45,366 nucleotides of DNA from an uncultured archaeon (GTDB taxonomy: Archaea > Halobacteriota > Methanosarcinia > Methanosarcinales > Methanoperedenaceae). Under the pieces are notes generated by a model that did not search any database, had not been told where the DNA came from, and worked only from the letters and a program-made list of their open reading frames with translations. Of the stretch, positions 13,354 through 22,402 are shown in pieces. Within the stretch, counting starts at the first letter, position 1. Each line of letters starts with the position of its first letter. The DNA lies in NCBI GenBank assembly GCA_902386205.1, contig CABMIH010000004.1, positions 1 to 45,366 of the forward strand, in the 5' to 3' direction. Both the position numbers and the translations under genes were made by a program.

Positions 13354-13629
13354 TTATATCACTGTTTTGGTCATGGTTTTTTCACTAAATCCAAGCTCAG
13401 CCAATAGATTTTTTGCTATATCCAGCGATTCTTCCCGACTCCCTGCTTTGATTATCATCCTCCCGCTTGGATACATTGAGATTTCCACACCCATATAATT
13501 TATCAACAATATATGTTTTGTGGCGACTTTTGTTTCAATTATCCTGCTTGCCCTTATAAGATCCATTTTGATATTGGTGGTCACCTCAAATGCAGTCCTG
13601 CCTGAACAAAGCCTGGATGAAATTGTCAT
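13354..13629 (-). CDS. Small protein resembling one half of TATA-binding protein
   Basis: From the ATG at 13627-13629 the product has 91 residues. Earlier in-frame starts would overlap the promoter of the divergent S-layer-type gene. The stretch KHILLINYMGVEISMYPSGRMIIKAGSREESLDIAKNLLAEL follows the TBP repeat plan: strands, 'hydrophobic-x-SG-hydrophobic' turn, then a helix. Each TBP has two such repeats of about 90 residues; here only one is present, so the protein would need to dimerise to bind DNA like TBP. The canonical TBP phenylalanine pairs are not visible, so DNA bending is doubtful. Either a TBP-fold relative with another job or a diverged regulator. Confidence 0.6.
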   Translation of the reverse strand: MTISSRLCSGRTAFEVTTNIKMDLIRASRIIETKVATKHILLINYMGVEISMYPSGRMIIKAGSREESLDIAKNLLAELGFSEKTMTKTVI

Positions 13630-13687
13630 GGTTCTTTGAGATGCAATGGAAATATATAAGCATGCGCACAAACTCAATGAAACTGTT

Positions 13688-14209
13688 ATGGTGAGAATGA
13701 AGGTATCAATTTTTCCTTTATTAGTATTACTATTATTTTCAATAATTATAGGCACAGCCGCCGAAGAAACGTTGATGAATGGGACTAATATTTATATTGC
13801 CACAGGCGAGCCCACGGAACTTGGGCAGGGATATGTACTGATCGCCAAAAGCGTGAGCAACGACGGTTCTGTCTGGCTCCAGTTGATAGATAACAATAAG
13901 ATACTAAAAAGTGAAATTGTACGGGATTACGGGTATTTCATGTACAATAAATCCAACAGGACAATCCTTTCAATTAAACTTGAAAAAATATATTCCGGTT
14001 CTATTGAAAATCTTGTAGCCCTCTCTGTTTACCAGTTTTCTGACCCTGATAAGCTGGTGCCTGATCAAACGAAAATAAAAGAGAATCCGAAGGATCTGGG
14101 AAATGACAGTTCTCTTCGAAGAGAGGTGTCTCAGGGTGAGACTGTAATCTGGGCACTTGGTATTGCTCTTATTCTAATTCTTTTTTATACCCTGCGTAAA
14201 TTATGGTGA
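13688..14209 (+). CDS. S-layer-domain-like surface protein with C-terminal membrane anchor
   Basis: Starting at ATG 13688 (13697 is an alternative), the 173-residue product has a signal peptide (VSIFPLLVLLLFSIIIGTAAEE), a beta-rich domain and a C-terminal hydrophobic segment (VIWALGIALILILFYTLRKLW). The core LGQGYVLIAKSVSNDGSVWL followed by QLIDNNKILKSEIVRDYGYFMY matches the S-layer family duplication domain of Methanosarcinales surface proteins, in a single truncated copy. The C-terminal helix plus basic end could be a simple anchor; no PGF or PEF sorting motif precedes it. N-glycosylation sequons (NGT, NKS, NRT, NDS) support an extracellular location. It is transcribed towards pelota with 3 bp between. 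Confidence 0.7.
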   Translation: MVRMKVSIFPLLVLLLFSIIIGTAAEETLMNGTNIYIATGEPTELGQGYVLIAKSVSNDGSVWLQLIDNNKILKSEIVRDYGYFMYNKSNRTILSIKLEKIYSGSIENLVALSVYQFSDPDKLVPDQTKIKENPKDLGNDSSLRREVSQGETVIWALGIALILILFYTLRKLW

Positions 14210-14212
14210 AGT

Positions 14213-15259
14213 ATGAAGGTCTTGAAAAAGGAACTTAGGTTGAATGAGGGTGAAATTTCACTTATAACCGAATCGCTGGATGATCTCTGGCATTTGAAAT
14301 ATATCCTTGAGCCGATGGACTTGGTGTATGCATTTACAAAAAGGAGAATAGAAGGCGCAACTGATAAATTAAGGCCTGAAAAAGCGGATAAGAAAACCGT
14401 CCGCCTCGGAATACAGGTCGAGAAGGTCGAGTTCCATAAATTCTCAAACCGCCTGCGGGTGCATGGGACTATCGTCGATGGGATAGATGCCGGGGCTTAC
14501 CATACCCTGAATATCGAAGAAGGAACCGATATTTCAATAATCAAGAGATGGAAGAACGACCAGCTTGAAAGAATAAGGGAAGCAGAAATAGCAGCCAGGC
14601 GCCCGAAGGTGATAATCGCCACGATCGAGGAAGGTGAGGCATGCATCGGGGTCGTTCGCCAATTCGGGGTCGAGGAATCCTCAAGCCTCAGGCAGTCTCT
14701 TGGAAAAGGCGAAGGCAATAAACGAAACGAGTTCTTCGGGGAACTGGCGTCACAGTTGAAATGGGCAGCCGAAAAAGTCGATGCTGTGATACTGGCAGGG
14801 CCGGGATTCACGAAAGAGGATTTCCTTGAGTTCATAAGGACAAGGGAGCCCGAACTTTCAAAAAAAGTCGTTCTTGAAGATACTTCATCCATAGGGGTCT
14901 CAGGTTTCCAGGAAGTCCTGCGCCGCGGGGCCGTGGACAGGATAATGCAGGAATCCAGGATCGGCAGGGAAGCAAAGCTCATCGAGGAATTGATGAAGGA
15001 AATTTCCATCAATGGAAAAGCCTCTTACGGCATGGCCGATGTCAGGAATGCGCAAAGCCTCGGCGCGATCGAGACACTGCTGATCACGGATGAACTGCTT
15101 CGCACAGAGCGCGAGAGCGACTCGATAGATGATTTTTTAAAGGATGTTGAGCATTCGCAGGGAAGGATCGTGGTATTCAGCACGGAATTCGAACCTGGAA
15201 ATAAGCTTGACTCCCTGGGAGGGATCGCGGCCCTCCTGAGATTCAGGATCACTTCATGA
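14213..15259 (+). CDS. pelA: aPelota, archaeal ribosome-rescue factor
   Basis: The 348-residue protein matches archaeal pelota along its length. The N-terminal Sm-like domain includes EGEISLITESLDDLWHLKYI and VRLGIQVEKVEFHKFSNRLRVHGTI. The central eRF1-like domain 2 includes KVIIATIEEGEACIGVVRQFGV. Domain 3 includes DAVILAGPGFTKEDFLEFI and the C-terminal ALLRFRI. Pelota enters the empty A site of stalled ribosomes, mimicking eRF1 but without a GGQ peptide-release motif, and works with ABCE1 to split subunits. It overlaps the next gene by 4 bp (ATGA). Placement directly after a surface-protein gene is likely incidental. Confidence 0.95.
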   Translation: MKVLKKELRLNEGEISLITESLDDLWHLKYILEPMDLVYAFTKRRIEGATDKLRPEKADKKTVRLGIQVEKVEFHKFSNRLRVHGTIVDGIDAGAYHTLNIEEGTDISIIKRWKNDQLERIREAEIAARRPKVIIATIEEGEACIGVVRQFGVEESSSLRQSLGKGEGNKRNEFFGELASQLKWAAEKVDAVILAGPGFTKEDFLEFIRTREPELSKKVVLEDTSSIGVSGFQEVLRRGAVDRIMQESRIGREAKLIEELMKEISINGKASYGMADVRNAQSLGAIETLLITDELLRTERESDSIDDFLKDVEHSQGRIVVFSTEFEPGNKLDSLGGIAALLRFRITS

Positions 15260-15912
15260 ATTTAAAGGATGCCGCTACCGATATAAGATATCTTCTTGAC
15301 AGGGGTTATCCGCAAAAGGGTGTTATCGGATTTGTCTGCGATCATTACAGGCTTGATGAGGAATCAAGGCACATTCTTTCAAGAACCATACTCTCACAGG
15401 AGGTTTCCGGGAAAAGGCGGGCAAAGTTCCTGCCATGTGAAAGTATAAAAGGCAACAATATAATCATTGACGGTTATAATATTATTATCGGGATGGAGAG
15501 CATCCTTGAAAAAAAGGCATATTTTTGCGATGACGGCGTTATAAGGGATACGAGGGGCGTTTTCAGGAGCTTTAAAATATCCAATAACGCGGAAAAAGCG
15601 ATCGGTTTGATAATGTTGTTTTTAAAAGAGATGAATCCTGCTTATGTTGTTTTTCTCCTTGATTCACAGATAAGCAAAAGCGGCCTGCTTGCAAAGATGC
15701 TGCGGGAAACGATCAGTTATTACGGCTTTAAAGGAGATGCAAAGACTTCAAAACATGTAGATTTTGATTTGAAGAATTCAGAAGACATTGTTGCATCAAG
15801 CGATGGCGTGATAATAGATGAAGCTCCAAAAGTGGTGAATTTCCTGTACTGCCTTGTATCAAGATTTAAGCATCTGGAGGCGGGGGTTGTGCGAGAGTTG
15901 CCTTCATTTTAG
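15256..15912 (+). CDS. DUF434/DUF5616-type protein
   Basis: The 218-residue protein begins MNLKDAATDIRYLLDRGYPQKGVIGFVCDHYRL, the DUF434 signature. It continues with NNIIIDGYNIIIGMESIL, in which 'IDGYNxII' followed later by VVFLLDSQISKSG and SEDIVASSDGVIID recalls a PIN/NYN-like arrangement of acidic residues (Asp, Asp, Asp). A nuclease role for the second half is a structural guess. The start overlaps pelota by 4 bp, so the products are probably made together, which would fit a role in RNA surveillance. Its 3' end overlaps the convergent recQ gene by 47 bp. Confidence 0.7.
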   Translation: MNLKDAATDIRYLLDRGYPQKGVIGFVCDHYRLDEESRHILSRTILSQEVSGKRRAKFLPCESIKGNNIIIDGYNIIIGMESILEKKAYFCDDGVIRDTRGVFRSFKISNNAEKAIGLIMLFLKEMNPAYVVFLLDSQISKSGLLAKMLRETISYYGFKGDAKTSKHVDFDLKNSEDIVASSDGVIIDEAPKVVNFLYCLVSRFKHLEAGVVRELPSF

Positions 15913-18136
15913 CTCTCACAAGCCTGATTTCCCCATACGAAAAATTATCCCCCAGTCTTTCCTTTATCGGCTTCAGGGTCTCTCCGCCAATTTCAAGTAT
16001 GGCACAAGAAATCACTTCGATCTTTTCCTTCTTGATGAACTTCTCGATATTGATATTTTCACCTGTCAGGATCAATTTTTCAATGTGGCCATAGACAGTA
16101 TTCAAAGACAAATTCCTTTTTAATGTGATCTCATCAAGGTCCATATCCTTATTCAGCATTTCAAGGGTCACATACTCGCTTGACTGCTTTTTGAGAGGCT
16201 GGCCGGTAGGGTTAAGTCTCTCGCAGAACCTGCGTATCTCGCTTATGAATATGGCGCCATATCTCTCAAGCTTCTTATCTCCCACACCTGTTATCTTCCG
16301 GAAATCTTCGGGAGTGCATGGGCGCCGCAGAGCCATCTGTTTCAGGCTGGCGTCATTGAAGACCATGTATGGGGGATAATTCTCAGCATCAGCCAGTGTT
16401 TTCCTTAACGTCCGAAGCGCTTCGAACAATCCCTCGTCATCAGAAGCGTGCTCTATTATAGCCGGTTTTTCGACAACCTCGGGTTTTACAAGGAATATTT
16501 TTTCAACCCTCTCCCCGCTCCCTGACAGCATATCCCTGCTCTTCTGGCACAATTTCAGGACGGGATATTCGCCTTCCAGCATGAGATAGCTGCGCCTGAG
16601 GAGTTCTCTTATGAACCCATGCCATATTTTCTTTGGGAGGTTTTTCCCGGCGCCGTATGATCTCAGTGAGGTATGACCGTTATCCAGGATGCGGCTGCTT
16701 TTACTTGCAGTAAGCACATCTATGCAATAATTTATCCCGAACTTCTCATCCAGTTCTTCAATGCAGGAAAGGATGGCCAGTATCTCGCCTGTTGCTTCCA
16801 TCTCATCCTTTGGCATGAGGCAGTTATCGCAGCCGCTGCACTTTTCCTCTGTATAGTCTTCGCCAAAATAACCCAGGAGCAGCTTTCGCCGGCATACATT
16901 CGTTTCACAAAAATTTATTATGTCCATCAATTTATTATGCGCTATTTGCCTTTCTTTTTCATTTGCCATCTGGTTTATAAAATACTCTATCTTTTGCCTG
17001 TCTCCGTAGCTATAGAAAAGCACGCAATCGCTCCTCAGCCCGTCCCTGCCTGCGCGCCCTGTTTCCTGGTAATAGGCTTCAAGGTTTTTGGGGAGGTCAT
17101 GATGTATCACAAAACGAATGTTTGGTTTATCGATGCCCATTCCGAAAGCGATGGTTGCGACAAGTATTTCCACATCGTCTTTTATGAACTTTTCCTGGTT
17201 CGTTGACCTTACGCTTGCGGACAGGCCCGCATGATATGGAAGCGCCCGGAACCCGGCATGCTTTAAGTTTTCTGCAAGAGAATCCACGCTCTTTTTGCTG
17301 TAGCAGTAAATAATGCCTGATTCCCTGGGCTTTGTTCTTAGGAACTCAACGATCTGCCTGAATGCTTCCTGCTTGGGTCTGACATGATATACAAGGTTCC
17401 CCCTGTTGAAGCTGGCAACATATTTTTTGCAGTCTTTGAGGGCAAGCTGGTTTATTATATCCTCCCTTACTTTCGTGGTTGCGGTGGCGGTAAGGGCGAT
17501 TATGGGAACATCAGGAAATGACGAGCCTATTATCTTTAACTGCCTGTATTCCGGCCTGAAATCATGTCCCCATTCCGAGATGCAGTGGGCTTCGTCAATT
17601 GCGAAAAGGCTTATTTTTAATCCTTTCAGGAAGGAGAGGAACGAAGGGATTGTCAGTCTTTCTGGCGCTATATAGAGCAGCCTGACCTTATTCTGCAAAA
17701 GAGAAGATTTTATTTTTACGATTTCCTCGTATTTCAATGAACTGTTGATATATTCAGCGGCGATCCCATTTGACCTGAGGCTGTCCACCTGGTTTTTCAT
17801 CAGGGAAATGAGGGGTGAGACGACTATCGTCAATCCCTTAAGAAGCAGGGACGGATACTGGTAGCACAGGGACTTTCCACCGCCTGTGGGCATGAGCACA
17901 AGTACATCGTTCCCATTCAGGACATCGAGTATTATATCCTGCTGGAGCTGTCTGAATTCGGAATAGCCGAAATATCTCCTGAGGACTTCTTTATCAATGA
18001 CCGCAGCCGTGGCTTCTTTTTTCACTTCAGGTTTTACCGTTTTTTCAACGGTTTTGATTTTTGGGCACAAATCAAAAAGCCCTTCATCTTTTAACCCGCA
18101 CCTGGTGGATGCTTCGCATGTGCTGCAAACCTGCAT
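15866..18136 (-). CDS. recQ: RecQ-family DNA helicase with N-terminal Cys cluster
   Basis: From ATG 18134-18136 the product has 756 residues (a TTG at 18157 would add 7). Domains in order are an N-terminal Cys cluster C4, C7, C13, C24; helicase core with Walker A PTGGGKS (about 83-89) and DEAH (181-184) followed by CISEWGHDFRPEY; motif VI QETGRAGRDG; RecQ zinc region CRRKLLLGYFGE and CSGCDNC; winged RQC region; HRDC-like domain (LRKTLADAENYPPYMVFND, DFRKITGVGDKKLERYG); and a final HTH. RecQ unwinds DNA 3' to 5' in recombination and repair. The N-terminal cluster C-x2-C-x5-C-x10-C is not part of bacterial RecQ and may hold zinc or an iron-sulfur cluster. RecQ in archaea is often regarded as acquired from bacteria. 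Confidence 0.93.
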   Translation of the reverse strand: MQVCSTCEASTRCGLKDEGLFDLCPKIKTVEKTVKPEVKKEATAAVIDKEVLRRYFGYSEFRQLQQDIILDVLNGNDVLVLMPTGGGKSLCYQYPSLLLKGLTIVVSPLISLMKNQVDSLRSNGIAAEYINSSLKYEEIVKIKSSLLQNKVRLLYIAPERLTIPSFLSFLKGLKISLFAIDEAHCISEWGHDFRPEYRQLKIIGSSFPDVPIIALTATATTKVREDIINQLALKDCKKYVASFNRGNLVYHVRPKQEAFRQIVEFLRTKPRESGIIYCYSKKSVDSLAENLKHAGFRALPYHAGLSASVRSTNQEKFIKDDVEILVATIAFGMGIDKPNIRFVIHHDLPKNLEAYYQETGRAGRDGLRSDCVLFYSYGDRQKIEYFINQMANEKERQIAHNKLMDIINFCETNVCRRKLLLGYFGEDYTEEKCSGCDNCLMPKDEMEATGEILAILSCIEELDEKFGINYCIDVLTASKSSRILDNGHTSLRSYGAGKNLPKKIWHGFIRELLRRSYLMLEGEYPVLKLCQKSRDMLSGSGERVEKIFLVKPEVVEKPAIIEHASDDEGLFEALRTLRKTLADAENYPPYMVFNDASLKQMALRRPCTPEDFRKITGVGDKKLERYGAIFISEIRRFCERLNPTGQPLKKQSSEYVTLEMLNKDMDLDEITLKRNLSLNTVYGHIEKLILTGENINIEKFIKKEKIEVISCAILEIGGETLKPIKERLGDNFSYGEIRLVRAKMKATLAQPPPPDA

Positions 18137-18278
18137 GAAGGCTATTGACAATTGCAATCAGGATAACGGTTTCCATTTGATTTTTTTAAAAACAAAAGTT
18201 TTTAGCTCTTCATGTGTTATATAAAGATAGTTTCATTGATATCATAAAAATAAACAATATAGTAGGAGATATGAAATT

Positions 18279-18458
18279 ATGAAGAACGTAGAAATGTCGG
18301 TGGATGGAAACATTTTGACGATTAAAGTGGATTTAACAAAAGATTTTGGACCTTCCTCATCTGGGAAAACGATCATTATCGCATCGAGTGAAGGCAATCA
18401 GTCCGTTCCTGGGAAGGAAGCGGTCAAAATTGGGCTGAATGTGTATAAGAAAAAATGA
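18279..18458 (+). CDS. Small conserved protein, 59 residues
   Basis: ATG 18279 follows GGAGAT (18265-18270) at proper spacing and the frame stops at TGA 18456. The product reads MKNVEMSVDGNILTIKVDL, then KDFGPSSSGKTIIIASSEGNQ and KEAVKIGLNVYKKK. This plan of beta strands with an 'SSSGKTxxIAS(S/T)EGN' block is one I recall from small uncharacterised proteins spread across bacteria and some archaea. No function is known to me. SGKT here is not a P-loop (no preceding GxxxxG). It stands alone between divergent recQ and the restriction locus. Confidence 0.8.
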   Translation: MKNVEMSVDGNILTIKVDLTKDFGPSSSGKTIIIASSEGNQSVPGKEAVKIGLNVYKKK

Positions 18459-18520
18459 CTTATGTTTTAAGAATTAATGAACAATGTATAGAGTAATTTT
18501 TATGGGAACGTTCTTTTAAA

Positions 18521-20874
18521 ATGGGACTTAATGAAGCAGATACAAGATCGAAATTAATTGATCCGGCATTGCATAAAATTGGCTGGACTGAAGACCTGAT
18601 CAGAAGAGAGATTACAGCAGGCACTATTGAAATAATTAATGGAAAAACAAAGAGAAAGAAGGGAAGAACGGACTATCTTTTGTGCCTTCCCGTAATAGAA
18701 AGGGAGAATCCGTTATCAATAGGCATATTGGAAGCTAAGAATGAAGGAGAGCATGCAACTCTCGGATTGGGACAGGCCAAAGAATACGCAAAGACTCTTA
18801 ATGTTCCATTTGTTTTCTCGACGAATGGTCATCTATTTGTTGCTTATGACTCTTTTAGCGAGAAAGTCACTGAAGAGCTTCCTATAGACAGCTTCCCTAA
18901 ACCGGAATTATTAAAAAAGTTATATGAAGAGAGGAGAGGTTTTTCACTTGCAGATGATAATGCTAAACCACTATTTGTTCCATACAGGGGAGGACAATCT
19001 GAAAGACGATATTATCAGGATGCTGCAATCAGGGCGGCGCTTGAGAAAATTGCAGGAAAGAAGGAAGGCTGGAACAGGGTTTTGCTCTCTCTGGCTACGG
19101 GTTCGGGAAAGACGCGAATAGCAGTCCAGCTTTTGCATAAACTGGCTGAAGCTGGACATTTGAGAAGGGCTTTATTTGTTTGCGACAGGAATGAACTCAG
19201 GAAGCAGGGGTTCGGTCAAATGTTCTCTGTTTTCGGCGATAATGCGGCGTTTGTTGAGAATAAGGACCCTAAAAAGAATGCCAGGATTATTGTGTCAACT
19301 TACCAGGCGCTGGGTATTGATGAAGATGGAGACCAATCATTCTTTCTGCAAAATTATCCCAGGAATTATTTCAGCCATATCATTATTGATGAATGCCACA
19401 GGAGCGCATGGGATAAGTGGAGTGTCGTTCTCACAAATAATCCTGATGCTGTTCAGGTAGGATTGACTGCGACTCCAAGGAAGATAACTGGCGAGAAATC
19501 CCCTGAAAAAGATAAGGATGAGAAAATCAGCAGGAACAATCTCAGGTATTTTGGCGAGCCTGTGTATGAATATCCCTATGCCAAGGGATGGGAGGACGGT
19601 TATCTGGCTGCATGTGAGATTGTTAGAAGGAGCGCCAGCATCGATGAGCGCCTGTTAACCAGGGAAGAACTGCTGAAAAAAGGGATTTATGACTCAAAAA
19701 CGGGGGAGCAAATGGGCACAGGCGATGTTAAAGAAGTGTACAGCAAAGAAGATTTTGATAAGCTGCTGATACTTCCCGACAGAAGAAAGGCTATGTGTAA
19801 GGATGTGCTGGAGCAGTTCGAAAAAACAGGGGGCTTGAGACAGAAGACGATTATTTTTTGTGCGAATGACAAACACGCTGAGGATGTGGAAATCGAACTG
19901 AACAATATTTATATGGATAAAGGACTGCCAGATTGTGAGAAGTTTGCATTCAAATGCACGCAAAAAGGAATAGCAAGCGGTTCTTTAGGAGAGAGCCAGG
20001 AGGTTCTGATTGCAAACATGCGCGGGAGCAAGAATTCCCATTTCATAGCGACAACCGTTGATTTGCTGACAACGGGTGTGGATATCCCCTGCGTCCAGAA
20101 CATCGTGTTTTTCACTTATGTAAAATCGCCGATTCTCTTTTACCAGATGGTCGGGCGCGGGATGAGAATCGATGAAGCCTTCGGCAAGTTCATGTTCAGG
20201 ATTTATGATTATACGAATGCAACAAGGTTATTTGGAAAGGAGTTCATTTCAACTCCAACGACTGAGCCTTCAAGACCTCCCATAGAAGGAGAAAAAAGGA
20301 AGATTGCCAGGGTTCGTGGATATTATGTTGAGATCAGGGACGAAGGGACATTTATTTTAATGAAAGACGAAATACAGGCAAAGAGCGACCATTCACGGTT
20401 GAAGAGTACAGGCAAAAGCTGGCAGCCTCACTGGTCGAGCATGCCGATAACATTGAATTGCTGCGCGAAATGTGGGTCAATCCAGAGGAGAGGAGGCACC
20501 TGATTATGGCGCTACCGGGCGGTGAGAAAGGCGCACTGCTGCTTCGGGATTTATTGAAGCTGAAAGATTGCGATCTATTTGACCTGTTTGCCGAGATTGG
20601 CTTTGGCATGACTGCAAAAACAAGGGGGGAAAGGGTTCTTGCTTTTGATTATAAGAATAAGGACTGGCTGTTATCGTTACCCGGAGATTCGGTGAATGTC
20701 ATCAAGGCGCTGGCGAGACAATTTGAAGAGAACGGCATCGAGGAGCTTGAAAGCCCGGAGGTTTTTGATGTGGCCGAGATAAAAAGGGCTGGCGGGATTA
20801 AGGCTCTGGCTAAGATCAGCCTGATGTCTGGCGATGTGGTATCTAAGGTTAAGATGGGGCTGCTGGCGGGATGA
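18521..20874 (+). pseudogene. hsdR: Type I restriction endonuclease HsdR (R subunit), frameshifted
   Basis: The first frame (18521-20503) encodes the HsdR N-terminal nuclease (Asp51, Glu71, Lys73 in DYLL...GILEAK), Walker A ATGSGKT (192-198), DECHRS (290-295) and later helicase motifs (VGLTATP, FYQMVGRGMR). Near 20370-20390 the reading moves to another frame, where PFTVEEYRQKL and EMWVNPEERR continue the C-terminal domain to the stop at 20874. The first frame runs on as nonsense to 20503. One missing base (for example a G in GGCAAAGAGCG at about 20378-20388) explains it. The full product would have about 784 residues. It could be a real inactivation, which would leave only methylation, or an assembly error. 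The rest of the sequence shows no decay. Confidence 0.85.
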
Positions 20875-20887
20875 GAGGGATGCGAGT

Positions 20888-22045
20888 ATGAAGAGCAAGG
20901 AACTGCCGGAAGGAGGGCAAATTAAAAAGATTTCAGAACTTATTATAGATCAGCTATCTGGTTTTGCATGTGCGATAGATACAATGGTCGAGAAAGATGG
21001 TTATGTCCAATTAAGACCTTTCAATTTTGGGGACAATGGGAGATTGAAACTGGATACATTATATCAAATTCCAATAGACCAGGTTGATAAAAATTTATAT
21101 TCCCTAAGAAAAGGAGATATTCTATTTAATAATACCAATAGTATTGAACTTGTGGGCAAATCGGTTTTGGTTGATAAAGAATATCCATTCGCTTTCAGCA
21201 ATCATATAAACAGATTAAGAGTTGATACGAATTCAGTTATACCAGCTTATTTTCAATACCAGTTGCGTCATATGTGGATAAAAGAGCATTTTGCTTTAAA
21301 TTGCAAAAAATGGATTGGACAAGCTGGTTACACATTCAATAAGTTAGCTGAACAAATGATTTTTTTACCTTCACTTGAAAATCAACAAAAAATTGTTGAA
21401 AAACTGGATAATCAAATGGCTCAAATCGAGATGATGAAAAAAGAAGCAGAAAAGGAAAAAGAAGCAGTTGAAATATTTTTTTTACCTTTTATTAATGAAA
21501 TATTGACACGGTATTCCTCAAATTCAAAAGCAAAAAAAATAAAAGATGTTATTGAAATTAATTATGGAAAAAGTTTATCTGGATGGGTCAGGAAAAAAGG
21601 GAGTGTTCCTGTTTATGGTTCGAACGGTGTTGTCGGCTATCACACTGAACATTTAATAGATTTTAATACAATAATAATTGGTAGAAAAGGTTCTGCTGGA
21701 GAAATAACTTATGTAGACGAGCCCTCATGGCCAATTGACACTACATACTATATAAAAACAAGATATAATTTAAAATATATATACTATTTATTGATGTCAC
21801 TTGGATTATCTAAAATCAAACAAAGAGGTGTTAAGCCTGGATTGAATAGAGATGATGCATATGATTTACCAATAAATTTTGTTGATAACCTATCAGAACA
21901 AGAGGAGATAGCAAGAATTTTGAATAATAAATCAAAAGAAATTGAAATGTTAACTCATCAAATAGTTGATCAACTTAACGCCATCAACCAGCTCCCCGCC
22001 TCCATCCTCAACGAAGTCTTCGGGCAATATCAAATCAATAGCTGA
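20888..22045 (+). CDS. hsdS: Type I restriction-modification specificity subunit HsdS
   Basis: From ATG 20888, behind GAGGGATG, the product has 385 residues. It has two half-repeats, each with a target recognition domain followed by a coiled spacer. The first ends in FLPSLENQQKIVEKLDNQMAQIEMMKKEAEKE, the second in LSEQEEIARILNNKSKEIEMLTHQIVDQLNAINQLPASIL. The second TRD carries PVYGSNGVVGYHTEHLI, IIIGRKGSAGEITYVDEPSWPIDTTYYI, typical of Methylase_S domains. HsdS reads a two-part DNA sequence and assembles with two HsdM and HsdR. The target site cannot be predicted. The TRD DNA is markedly AT-rich compared with the flanks, as often seen for exchanged specificity domains. Confidence 0.92.
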   Translation: MKSKELPEGGQIKKISELIIDQLSGFACAIDTMVEKDGYVQLRPFNFGDNGRLKLDTLYQIPIDQVDKNLYSLRKGDILFNNTNSIELVGKSVLVDKEYPFAFSNHINRLRVDTNSVIPAYFQYQLRHMWIKEHFALNCKKWIGQAGYTFNKLAEQMIFLPSLENQQKIVEKLDNQMAQIEMMKKEAEKEKEAVEIFFLPFINEILTRYSSNSKAKKIKDVIEINYGKSLSGWVRKKGSVPVYGSNGVVGYHTEHLIDFNTIIIGRKGSAGEITYVDEPSWPIDTTYYIKTRYNLKYIYYLLMSLGLSKIKQRGVKPGLNRDDAYDLPINFVDNLSEQEEIARILNNKSKEIEMLTHQIVDQLNAINQLPASILNEVFGQYQINS

Positions 22046-22052
22046 TGATATT

Positions 22053-22400
22053 ATGAAAAGAGACCATCAAATGACAGCGCCACTTGAAAAAGTAATAAAA
22101 ATCATATTAACCTCAATTGAACGCGGATACCATGCATTAAATCTGCGTTCATCTGCGTTTATCTGCGGTTCGTTTCTAATTTGTGTATCAGAATATAATT
22201 ACTCTCTCCGCTTATTGAAAAAAAGGCTTATAGATGAAGGTTTTGAGTTGTCCGATAAAATCGTACAACTGAAAGTAGAATCAACAGACGGCAAGAACAT
22301 GAAGTCATACGCAAAAAATCACTTTCACGCCGCTTTCCAAATCCTTTTTTACTTAACTGACTTCTTCGCCCTGCAAGAAATACCCAATGAGGGGGGATAA
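22053..22400 (+). CDS. Doubtful small ORF within the restriction locus
   Basis: From ATG 22053 there is a 115-codon frame starting 7 bases after hsdS and ending 2 bases before the BRO-N gene. Residues 30-42 (ALNLRSSAFICGS) are translated from a 3 x 10-bp tandem repeat (22141-22170). This repeat type, with 'NLRSSAFICG' translations, recurs in many unrelated bacterial and archaeal proteins of doubtful annotation, so this part is probably not native protein. The second half (SEYNYSLRLLKKRLIDEGF... HFHAAFQILFYLTDFFAL) is helical. Close packing between neighbours argues that something is read here, but it may be a fragment of a longer gene broken by the repeat. Confidence 0.35.
   Translation: MKRDHQMTAPLEKVIKIILTSIERGYHALNLRSSAFICGSFLICVSEYNYSLRLLKKRLIDEGFELSDKIVQLKVESTDGKNMKSYAKNHFHAAFQILFYLTDFFALQEIPNEGG
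22141..22170 (+). repeat. Three tandem 10-bp units ATCTGCGTTY
   Basis: ATCTGCGTTC, ATCTGCGTTT and ATCTGCGGTT follow each other exactly. The preceding GAACGCGGATACC resembles the same word inverted. I have seen this phrase widely in prokaryotic genomes, often inside small questionable ORFs, so it may be a mobile or slippage-prone intergenic repeat. Confidence 0.7.
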
Positions 22401-22402
22401 TT

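Noticed and set aside
14497-15012. Long antisense frame inside pelota
   Set aside because: Serine-rich shadow translation of a conserved gene; no start signals.
16673-17206. Antisense frame inside recQ
   Set aside because: The recQ frame has full family motifs; this is its shadow.
18360-18375. SGKT in the 59-residue protein as a Walker A motif
   Set aside because: It lacks the GxxxxGK(S/T) frame and the protein is too small for a P-loop fold.
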